From Balanoglossus misakiensis (lineage: Eukaryota > Hemichordata), in NCBI GenBank assembly GCA_040954595.2, contig CM082583.2, forward strand, positions 5,518,001 to 5,582,000: a stretch of 64,000 nucleotides of DNA. The letters are read 5' to 3'. Made by a program: the position numbers and the translations under genes. The notes beneath the pieces are model-generated. The model did not search any database and was not told the DNA's origin. It saw nothing but the letters and a program-made list of their open reading frames with translations. Shown in pieces: positions 48,009 to 59,400 of this stretch (its first letter is position 1; each line of letters begins with the position of its first letter).

Positions 48009-48776
48009 ATTTAGCATTGTGAAACAACTGTCTTTCTTTCTGTATATTCTGGAGTACCTTTCACTGTACACGACTGGGCTCAAATCAGATTAAGAATTAA
48101 CCATATGATTTTTTCTCGATACCTATGATACTGAAATAAGAGAAGTTTAATAAGTCTTCCCAAAGGATTACATTAAGAATTGCTGGAAACACCTATAAAT
48201 TCATATTCATTCATTATGTGGTTGCCACATCATGCACAATTAAACAACGACGAGGCTCAAACTTTTATCACCCAATTGTGGGGTGAATAAGGAATGGCCC
48301 CCGCCGCAATTATATTTCGCTTGCATGCCCATAAAGTTCTCCATTTCCTCCACTCCACGCCAATATCAAATGGATAACCCCTATTTTTCGCTGACCTATT
48401 TAGCTCTTTCACTAATTACAAGCCAATAGCACCCAATTCTACTTTTTCACTTTACACTTTTATCCATGAAAAGTGCATTCCTTACTTCTGAAAGTTCTGT
48501 AGATTTATATATTCCTGACAGTTCTGCGAGTATCGTCAATCATGATCATGATCTCTTGCTGTTTAGTCGTTTTGATTTATAAACTTATTGCAAATTCGTT
48601 TGTTTACATAATGTCTACCGTTTTGTTATATTGCAGTTTTGTTAATAACCCTGAACCGCACGTTTATTGTCAAATCCTCGCCCACGGGGTCATGAGCCAA
48701 GCAATGTGAGCCCTCTCACGACGACCCACATTTATGCTGTAATACCTTTGAGCATGCGTGTTATGAATTGAACAAG

Positions 48777-48824
48777 ATGGCGGAGGCGAATCTCGTGCCC
48801 AGTTCTTCGTGGCTACACCGTTGA
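48777..48824 (+). CDS. Possible upstream ORF of RPRD2 (15 codons)
   Basis: ATGGCGGAGGCG in the context CAAGATGGCGG opens a frame of 15 codons (MAEANLVPSSSWLHR) ending in TGA, 166 bases before the RPRD2 start. The start context is as strong as that of RPRD2 itself. If transcription begins upstream, it could reduce RPRD2 translation; it might instead mark a YY1-type promoter element. Confidence 0.3.
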   Translation: MAEANLVPSSSWLHR

Positions 48825-48989
48825 AGATTTTTAACATAACGACCCCTGAATGAAAATCGCACCGAAGTTAAAAATACCGATAGTAACATTTTGACATTGT
48901 TGCATTTGTTTCTGCGCAATTTGCGCCTCAAAATAACCCGTAACCCACGCGCACTTGGGCCTGGTCACCAGTGAGGGGGCTTTTCCAAG

Positions 48990-51900
48990 ATGGCGTCGCT
49001 GAATGAACACAGTTTTGAACGAAAACTGCAGGGTGTACAAAACACTCAGGACAGCATCCAGACGCTGTCATTGTGGTGTGTGCACCACAAGGCCCACCAT
49101 AAGAGGATAGTGCAGCTGTGGATGAAGGTCTTAAAGAAATGTAAGTCGGTCTAATGATGTAATGTTAGTGACCTGCGTTCTGTAGATTCGACTTGTATGT
49201 ACTCGGTACATTGTACTTCATGTACAGTTTTAGTGGGAGACTCCGAGGCATGTCAACATGGTACATGTAGTACCTCAATCATAGACAGTTTATGCCACAA
49301 TGCACGATGCTGTGTGTTCCATGTTTAAACCGGCTTCTATGTCAGCCCTACAAACTCCAACAGAAAACCAGCGGTCTATACTAATACTTTTTACAACCAA
49401 AAAATGTCTTTCTAAAGGAAGATCAGCTCATTAAAATCTCTAGAAATGATGACGTGTGCCTTGCCCACTACATGTAAAACCATTGAATGATGCACTGTAG
49501 TGTAACTAATGTGTAATATTGTTGCAACACACACACGTTAATTATGCCAAGATATTGAATTGTCCCTTTTTCACTGCAGCTAAAGCCACCCACAGACTGA
49601 ACCTGTTTTATCTGTGTAATGACGTGGTTCAACAAAGCAGAAGGAAAGGTGCCAACGTCTTTATAGATTCTTTTGCCTTGGTGATGGAAGAAGCAGCCAC
49701 TTTGGCAAGGTAAGTGATCACAGCAAGTTATTGCTATAGAGTATAGAGTATGTATACTTCAGAAGGTTTTTGCTGAGCTGTGGGCACTGGTGATTTGGCA
49801 CCGAAATTGTCCTAAATATTGTTTTTGTTAAATTTGTAATCACAAATATTCATGTCAACTGCAGCAGTACACATGCAAAATGTACATACACTTGTGTCTG
49901 GCGACAAAGCATACAGAGCAACCCCCACAGGCATTGGCGTATAATGATTACTGTCTGGTGCAGTAACTGTCTGGAGTGACAGTAGACAGTTAGCCATAGA
50001 TGTAACTTGTAAAATCCAGTATTTCTTTTCCATGTTCAACAGGGAACCATCCATCAGATCAAATATACTGCGAATTTTCAACATCTGGGAAGAAAGGGGT
50101 GTTTTTGACAGCGATTTTATTGAAAAAATCAAGGCTGATGTTGGTAAGTATCGGAGGCTTTATGTATCATGCATGGTGATCATCAGTGATAAAGAAAACG
50201 TCAAAGAGTTGGGAAAAATAGCCGTGAGAGAGCCCCCCAAAATGCTGTTTTTGACATCATTATCAATCGTGGAAAGTTGTGTGCCACAGTCTGTAACGTT
50301 ACACTTTAGCTTTTGCTGACTTCAGCAAAGACTCACTTTTTATACATCGCTTTCTTTCATTTTTTCAGTTAGTTCAAAGGTCCGGATAAAAGCCAGTACA
50401 AAATTCCTGGCAGAGTTTAAGGTAAGTGGCTATCAGAATAAACTGTAGTGGATCAAAACTGACCCCCTAGTAGAGCCACGTTCATCATTACTTTCTTTTG
50501 CGTGTATTGCTAGTTCTTACAAGTTACTAGTACTGCGCTTTAGTGTTGGTTGCTGAACACAGAGGGCCAGTTAAGCATCAGTTTTCTGTTGTCTTGTATG
50601 AACATATCACCCTTATTTCGTCTCCATACAAATACGGAAATGTATTGTATGGTAGACAGGCATTCAGTTATTACATCGTAAATAGTAACAATATTTCTTG
50701 TTACATATTCAGCCTCACAGGGTTACAGAGGGTATCGAGAAGTTCACCAGGTTAGAAAATGATGTAGAGCTCAAGCAGAAACAGCTTCAAAGCTCCAAAG
50801 TGGATGTTACGGATACAGAGGCTTTAAGGCAGCTGAAGGGTAAAAAATATCTTTTGTGCAATAACAGTGTTGAATTGAGGACCAGAATTTAAATTGTAGC
50901 GCAGTGTGCCGTATGCAAAATTTACAATGTACACCGAAAATTACGTACACAATCTGAGAAAGTGATTTGTACAGTAACTTTGAAGTGGGGTGCTGAATAA
51001 ATACATACCGGGAAATAAATTACACAAAGCTGGCTCTTCAGTTTCATCTTGATACACTTAGAAAACTAGTCACTCTACAGATTGCATGAAATCTCGCATA
51101 AAAATGTCAGTAAATTCTCAGAAAAGAAGAAATTGTCTGTTATTCAATATTCACATCTTGAGCTGAATACTGACTTTGGTTGTAATGTACGTCTCTGCAG
51201 ATCGCAATGATGGAAAGAGGTTCTCCCAGCAGTTTGAAGAGGGAGCCAACAAGTTGGAAGATTTCATCAAACACCAGGAGAAGGAAATTGAAGAGAGGAC
51301 GAAGCTTGTGGTACTTCTGGAACAAAGTGAGATATTTTATGAAGCACAGTACAGTGAAGCCAAGATTGTGGCAAATGTAAGTATTGACAGACCTAGATAC
51401 TCCAGAATAAAGCTTTGTATTCCTTTAAGATGCATGATGGGGAACCAATCGTAATTGTTTTTGTAATAATTTCATCTCCCAATCACCAATGGTCATTATT
51501 TTGTTTTATGTTGTGTAGGCATATAGAAATTTTGGAACTAGGGTCTCCAGCCTGAAGAAGAGACTGGATGAATTGAAGAAGTTTCTGCCGGACCCAAGTA
51601 GTCCCATACCGTCGCCGACAATGGATGCACCGTCACCAGGTATGTTCTTTGGGGTTGGTGAATCATACTGATTTGGAAATGATAGGACTAGCGTGCCCTC
51701 TAAGCTCATATGACTCTACTAAGTCACTGGTGACTTGAGAAAATCCTCCACACTACATGTTGCGAAACTTTATTCAACTGCTTGTTCTGTCACAAATTGT
51801 TGATCACTGTGAATACGTTTGACTACATCACTGTAAAATATTCACCCCCCCCCCCCCCATAGAAAATGGCAGTAGGACCACAAATACTGTAGGAAACCTG

Positions 51901-54749
51901 GAAAGTCCTTGAATTCTAAGTGGTGAGCATTTGAGCCCTACTTTAGTGTATGATTTACAGTACATATATACTGCTTTCTGATACTTTTAAAAGGTGCAAC
52001 ACCCCCGACACCGCCGTACGATCCCAGCCAAGACAACGTCGGGGTGGAGGACATGGACATGTCTGACTCTGATGATGAAAAACCCTCTGGAACAATCATT
52101 GGTAAGGTCCTTCAATGACGCGATCAAAGGCAATGTGACAGGTTCTGAAATGTGTGTCAGGGTTGTGGTGTTGTGACTGAAGGTGGCTTTCGCATGTCAT
52201 ATTACTAATACATGATGATGATGTGTGTGTGTATCCATCTATGCATCTATGTACATTGCATGTATATACTGTAATGTGTGTAAGAAATACTTGCTCTCAA
52301 AACCACAAGCAGTTAACTTTTGATGTACTGCGTATTTTTCAACAGCGGCTGCACCGATGAAATCAGGGACTGGTGCATCGAAGACAGGCACTAGGCCAGT
52401 GACAAGCAGGAAGCAGAAAGGAGATGCTACGAAACCCATTCCCCCACCCCCAGGGCTGGGTCAGATACCAGGAACAGGTGAGAAAATGTGATATGCTTCA
52501 TAGAATTATAGCCACTGCTGCCACCACCATTCGGTTGTGGTTTGTGACAAAAAAAAGGACTCAACTCTCACTATATTGTTTGGAGAGGTGATCTGATATA
52601 CATGTATTACATGCATTTCATTTTTTCCTTTCAAGCAGGTATGATGTTCTCATCGTTTATGTCTGGGGGTCTACCGTCGAACATCCTGTCGACCACCGCT
52701 AGCAAAACCAGCTCCAGCTCCAAGCCAGCTACATCCACCGCCACAGCCACATCAACTGCTTCTACCAAAACCACTTCTTCTGCAGGTGGCAAGGGAAGGA
52801 ACGCTGCGTACTCTCCCAGCTCCTCTTTCTCCCCTCCCTCTCCCGACAACTTGAATCTGTCGCCTGCTGTGACAAAGAGCTCTGCGGTCACCAGTGCGGG
52901 GAAACGCTCGCTGACGACGGCGGCATCAACGAAGCCGATCAAGGAAAGAGCAGCCAAGATGCCCAAGTACGACTCTCCGGTCACGCAGACTTTTGGGCGC
53001 GGCAGCGGTGGCCTGGACCTTGACTCCAGGCTGCGGCAGGTCATGCAGAACACCCCTATCTTCCCCCAGGCCGTGCCGAAAGAGCTGTACGATTCGCCCG
53101 GCCGGTCGGCTCGGAGCCCGAACATCTCGACGCCGCCCCGGCAGAAATCGGCAATACATTCGCAGTCGTGGGGGAACTCGCCGGTGTCTCAGAGCAGCCT
53201 GACAGCTGCACAGCAAGACCAACAGCAGTCCGCTGGGGAAATGACGCCGTCCCAGATCCTCGGCTTGGTACAGGCGAACACGCAGCCAGCTGCAAAGATC
53301 GGCGCAGCCGGTGGTATATCGGAACTGAGCAAAGACACTGAGTCGGGAACACCGCTGCGAGACGAGGAGGGTACGCCCGTGCGAGACGAGAATAACAAGG
53401 CAACAGCTCAAGCAGCTGCCGCCAACCCTATAGAGTTCCTTTCCCGATTGATCACAACCACGCAGCAGGCTCAGGGTGGCACCGGGGCGAATTTCCTGAG
53501 TGGCCTGTCTGCCTTGACCGAGACTATGAAATCTGCTATGCAGCAGAGAAAGAAACCGAGTGTGGCTGATGCGACGATGGAAATCGCGGCTGCACTGCAA
53601 TCGGGGGCGGTGGCAAGTGCTGTCCCAAACATGCCGGCGGCTCTACAGAAAATACCTGTGGCCGGTGCTGCGAGGTCTTCAGCAGGTGTCAGTGAGGAAG
53701 TTCACAAAGCAAACCAAACTGTGCCAAGTGTTCAGCAAGAGGGCAGACCCGGCAGTCTGGCCACACACAGTGCAGCTGGTCCCACTGTGCCTGCAACTGC
53801 ACAGGGGCTGACTCGACCGTTGCCCATATCTCCTGTTCAGCAGAGTGCACCTGTTCTGTCGCCAAGTGGGCCAATATCATCCATAGGAGGAAACCTGCCA
53901 CCGGCTACAGAAGCGCAGGCTCTGCCGATCGCACCCGTCGATCAAGGAGGAAACTACAGTGTGGGTGGCGGGTCGGAAATTGAACAGCGGGGTGCGCACG
54001 CAGAACAGCCCGGTGTTGGGGACGGTTGGAATGGTGTGTCGCAGGCAGTCTCGGCCTCCGAACCGACGTCGCCAATACCAGTTCTGGGCGATCAGGGAAA
54101 GAACTCTATCCCCGTTATCGGCCAGGGAGGTCAGGCTTCTTTCGACGTGAATCAGGTGGGAAGTGTGCCATCTTCCCTCAACGTGGTCAGCGCGGGTGGT
54201 GCAACCGCACCGGCGGCCGAGGTTTTGGGTAACCCTATACCATCGTATTCTCAAAGGGCTCTGCAGCCGGTGACGTCTGTGTACGCCAGCAAAGGACCGC
54301 AAGTGAGTCCCGGTCTGCACGAGGACAGGCCTCTAAACGATGACTTTGGAAGGGGAGTTGCGAAAACGAGACCAGTGGAAGTGCACGAATATGGCTTCGG
54401 AAGGCCCATTGAGAGGCTCCACTCATCCGGCGTTGGCCAAACCATCGGAGTCCTCCGACGCGAACGGGAACTCGCGGCGAGGGCGTACGAGCGGGATGAG
54501 TACGCGAGAATGTACAGCAGACCGTACGACAGGACTAGAGATCACGATCTTGATTACCCCCGGTCGGGCTACAGAGGGTCGACGATCGGCGCAGTTGATA
54601 ATCGCCTGGACAGCTACCCGCCTCGGCGAATGGAGTCAAGATACGCTGGCCGAGATCCCTATGGCTACGAGTATTCCCGAGGTGGTCCCCCAGGAAGACC
54701 TCCTCCCCCTCCCCCCTGGGCTGCTGACAGAAGACCCTATAGGTACTGA
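48990..54749 (+). CDS. RPRD2: Regulation of nuclear pre-mRNA domain protein 2 (CID domain)
   Basis: Ten exons: 48990-49140, 49580-49709, 50043-50143, 50369-50421, 50713-50839, 51201-51376, 51519-51639, 51994-52101, 52346-52477, 52639-54749; about 1,069 residues. Residues 1-145 form a CID domain ([51 protein letters not shown]) that in this family binds the phosphorylated C-terminal tail of RNA polymerase II. A coiled-coil region follows ([40 protein letters not shown]), then [10 protein letters not shown] and an acidic [11 protein letters not shown], all as in vertebrate RPRD2. The 2.1-kb last exon is a disordered Ser/Pro/Gln region with [15 protein letters not shown] and a C-terminus rich in Arg, Tyr and Pro ending RRPYRY. 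Start context CCAAGATGGCG is of TISU/YY1 type. Confidence 0.93.
51845..51858. repeat. Poly-C tract
   Basis: Run of 14 C bases in an RPRD2 intron. Confidence 0.9.
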
Positions 54750-56483
54750 ATGGATTGTGTAGCAGGCAATTTACAAGTACACGTTCGTGAAGTGAACTCA
54801 GTCCTACAGTCAACCTTTTAACTGACATTCATAGGGAAGACATTTCTTCGGTAGTTTAACTTCGCATGATCCATCCAACAGCTGCAAACACCTGCATGCA
54901 TTCAGATTTGCAGTACATGTACATGTAGGTCTGATTTCGTGATCACGTTGATAGTCAACTAAAACCTGTGAAAAGGGGATATTAATTATCATTGCATGGA
55001 GGTAGGTAGGTAGGGACCACTACCTCCCACATTCATTTTCACCATCCCTGAAATATATGTTCCCAGTGTTATCTTTTGCCAGATCGGCTGTACCACTGCA
55101 ACTCTGGGGAGGTGTGCCACTTGGGGTAGGAAAGAAACCGTGTCATACATTGTGGGTTTAAGAACTCTTGGTACCTGAAATATTTCCTAGTTTAGAGAGT
55201 ATCAAGGGACCTTTATATCTGTTTAGAGATATCATGTGCAGAAAATCCCAATAGTTCAAAATAGTTGTTCTTTGAAGTCTACATCAAATGAACATAGAGT
55301 AATTGAATTAAGGTTGGATCATGGAAAACGTTTCTGATGTATGCTCCTGAACTGATGTTCTCAACTTTTACAAAGCCAGGCGAGTAGCACAACCACAAGA
55401 TACTTTTTTCATACTTTCGTCATTTCTGAGATTGGAATTTTCAGTGTTAGTTCGTCACTCTCTCTCTACGACATACAAAATATGTATCTGGAGTTTTTCA
55501 AAGACAGAAAAAAATGCATTCTTCAACTTTATGATGCTGTGTACAGTTATGTTCTGTTGCAGGTTTTTTCAGCGTTATCAGGTATGGATGTCGGTGGATG
55601 TCCACACAAAGACATGTACATGTAATTCTGATGATGCCACACATTTTTAGTTTATGCTCGTTGTACAGCTCTCATGTTGATGAAAGACCAACAAATAAAC
55701 CTACTGATAGGATATCTTTTTTGAACATCTTGTTCGCCGTTATTTTTTGTATGTTGTTGTGTATGTGTGCTGTGGCCGAGTGTGGATTCTTTTCACCAAA
55801 AGAGGGAAGATATGGATCATCAAATGGATTGACGTTCCCCATTGCTGTTGATTCCGCTGCAATATACCAATACTGAACAAAATGTAAATATAGATATTTG
55901 GTTTGAACTGTGACCTAGGCTGGATCATAAAAACAAACACTGCCTGGTCTAATCTTTAGAACTTGTCTCTGATATTTCAGGTACATCGTGTAAACGGGTG
56001 GAACCCTTGATAAGGGGCAACATTTTATTTATACCACATTTTCCAAGGGTGGGAGAAAGTGGGAGGGGTCTCCTTATCATTTCCTTCGAAATTTGGGATA
56101 TTTGTTTTATGTTACGAATCTGGTGTAATACAACTGGCGCAAATATTGGTTGAGTGTTGCAGTTGTGTTTGCAGCGGTTATTTTGTCATACAGTGATGAG
56201 TCGATTGCATCATGCATTTATAGTTGTCATCTTCATTTACCACGTGTCACTCCGCGAAGTGCGTGTGAAAGCCCTCTATCTTGATAGAAATGAAAACATT
56301 TTCAGGGCATGACTTTCCTGAAATAAAACCCAGTGCATGTTTCATGCAGTTTTCATTTGCACCAAAGCGTGTCTGATGATCAGCACATCAAGATATGTCA
56401 GTTATGCTAGCTCAAATACAAATAAAATATTGTTATTAACTTAACATGATTAAAATGAGTTAGCTAGAGGGTGACTGAACAAA
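54750..56483. other. RPRD2 3' UTR and TARS upstream region
   Basis: Noncoding DNA. AATAAA words at 55694, 56322 and 56421 are candidate RPRD2 signals; the last is only 63 bases before the first TARS start, so the genes nearly abut. Confidence 0.5.
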
Positions 56484-59400
56484 ATGGCGGAAGAAGCTGC
56501 GGCAGCGATGGAAAAGCTGGGCGTTGAAGATCAAACTGCTAAGGCACGATAACTTCCTTCACTTATCTCCGATCGATTTTCCATGACTTCTGTACTTGCA
56601 CGAGTTCCCATTTCCCGGGTAACCAAAGGATTGCTGTACAGGGTTGCCAAAACTATGAGCACGACCACGTCGCCGGTTAGTTATAATGTTTTCAATGCAC
56701 GGCGACAGAAATGTGATCCCCGCACGTGTAACATTTGTGTCGCCATGCGCTGTCAGTGAAGTATTGTTTTCGTCGCGTTGCGCGGCATACTTTGACAGCA
56801 GTGAGAGATTTCTCTGAATCGGTAGTTGGGTTGGTGACTGAATCGCACTGCACCACTCAAGCCTTTTCCAGTTACACACATATGGTATCACGATTCATGT
56901 TGGGTGACGCGTATATGCATTGCTGCTATGGTGGTGCTGGTGCACAGTTTGGAAACCCGGGTCTTAGGTGGCAATGTTTACAACCTGTAACCTTCCGGAT
57001 TGCAGTCGGGGGTTAACATTATGGAGGGGGTGGGGATATATTTCCCTGTTGGACCTTGTAGTATTGCACATAGTCATTACATAAACATATTTGATTATTG
57101 ATTACAAATGCTGCTATTAATTATCATGATATAACAAACTTTTAACACCTGGCCTCAAGCTGACGTAACTCATTAGTTTTGTAGCAGTACTGTAGAAACT
57201 ACTTACTCATCACTGCATGATCATCACTGAAGTGACATAATCAGACAGCTTAGCAGAGCTTGTCCTGAACAAGTATGTTAACAAGCAGATGCTCTTCTCT
57301 TTTGGAATTTGGGAAAATGCAAAACGAAATTCTGCTATTGAGACTGTAATTTTCAGGGTTTTTTTTGGGATTTCTGCAAAAGTTAATGATCAGTTGTGTC
57401 CAGTGATGCAAGCAAATATGGAACTCCATCAATATGTTCCCAATTATGAAAAATCTGTCATGGTAGTACTTCTTTCAATTCTAAAACGAAACTGACAGAT
57501 GTACTGTAAAAATACTATTGATCTATGCTAAAATCTCTGACTACATAATAAACATGTTGGCTTTTGTTTTGTTTACTAGAGTGTTGCATCACCTACTACT
57601 AGTACTAAGCTTGACTGCACTCCGTGCAGTTGTCATTGGTGTTACAACTATTTATTGTAAGGGGGGGGGGGGTGCTGTCTCACAAGTCAAATTTCTACTT
57701 CCTTCACTGTTTTAATTGGCTGAAAGACAGATGATGAACTTTGTACTCCCTTTGTGGCAGTAGCTTGATTGGCTGGGTCTTGCATCATCCAACAAAGGTT
57801 TATTTGGTTATGGGTAGGTCTATAAAAGTACCAACAACAGGTATCCGAGAAGACTAAAATATTTTTCTTCATGTACATGGGTTGTAGAGTTGCCTTTGTA
57901 TAGATCCAAAAGTCGGTCTGAAATTTAAACAATGAGCCAATTAAGTGTCAGTAGTGAAGAGAACATCCTAAACCATGCTTTCAATGAATCTAGCAGTGAA
58001 GAGATGGTGAGCTATCCTTTTAATGTAAAAATGAAACTAATATTCAGTTGAAATTTCTCAAAAGAGGAACTATACCATTAGCTAAAGCGTGTCGTTTACA
58101 TGAAGTTTACATGTAAAGATATCAGTATGTAATCTTGTGAGTATTCTCAAGTCAAGTGTCTCTTTTCAGGGTCAAGATGGGAAGAAGAAGGGAAAGAAAG
58201 AGAAGAAGAAAGGAGGGGGTCACGGTGGGGGTGACGGCGGTCACCCAGTAGAGGTAGGAACGTAGTATGTCGTCACACAGGGATTCTGAAATAAGAAAAA
58301 TATCAGCTAGGACAGTGTAACCTGAAAGAATAGTATATTGAGCGATCCATTTCGAAATGATTGTATTTATAGTCCAGCTGTGTATTCAGATTTGTTATTT
58401 TCAAGTTAATGTTGACAGTTTTGAAGCCTTATGCAATATGATGTCAATCTACATGAACCTTGCATGCAACATTACAACATAACGTCTTTGAATACTGACC
58501 ATGAAAATATTCCCTTACAGTTGAACCCACTGCCAGGCTATATTCAGAGTCGTATTGACATGTTTGACAAACTCAAGAATGATTACTTGGAGGAACTTGC
58601 AGGTAAGAAATTTCACTTTTAAATTACCGATTGATAATTGTAAATTTAAGCAATAAAACGCCCCCAGCCATGGTATACCACGAGATTTTGACCAGTTCAC
58701 GACATATACGCACGAGCGATAGCGAGTGCGTATATGGAGTTGAACTGGTCAAAATCGAGTGGTATACCATGGCTGGGGGTGTTTTATTGCTATTATATTA
58801 TGCCAGTATATTGAAACTTTGCATAAAACATTTTTAAAAGGCATTTCCTTTGACTATGATATATGACTGTGGTATATGGCTAATATATCACGGTCACGTG
58901 TCGTGTCTCGACCAATCAAATAGCGTGATTTACACCATCAATATACTGGTATAATATAATAAGTATTTTTTCATAATTTATTAGTGTTATGAGCATCATC
59001 TAGTGCTTGAAAAAGAGAAAACAGTGTGCAAAATTACTAGAATTATCATCAGTAGATAAGAAATCCGAGCTACATTTACTGTTAAGAGAGACCTGATTTT
59101 AATATTGTGATCCTCGTCTTTTTGTGGTAGCCAAGCCCAAGACTCCCATCAAGATTACTCTGCCCGATGGTAAAGTGGTGGAAGGGGCTGCTTGGGAGAC
59201 CAGTCCATACAGTGTAGCCCAAGGGATCAGGTAAGACAAGGAAACGACTGCTTCATCATCCAGAGCTTGCTGGGATAGAGAAAGCAGAAAGCTGACCATT
59301 TTTACGTTTTCCACACGCAGCCAAGGGCTTGCCGACAACACGGTGATTGCCAAGGTCAACGGCGAGCTGTGGGACCTGGACCGGCCCCTGGAGGGCGACT

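Larger units (their letters stand above)
47601..48989. other. ANKLE1 3' UTR and RPRD2 upstream region
   Basis: Contains a CTCF-like word at 47811-47826, the ANKLE1 poly(A) signal at 48003-48008 and the RPRD2 promoter and 5' UTR, including a 15-codon upstream frame at 48777-48824. Confidence 0.5.

Noticed and set aside
52926-53600. 224-codon minus-strand open frame
   Set aside because: Shadow of the GC-rich last RPRD2 exon on the other strand; no recognisable domain.
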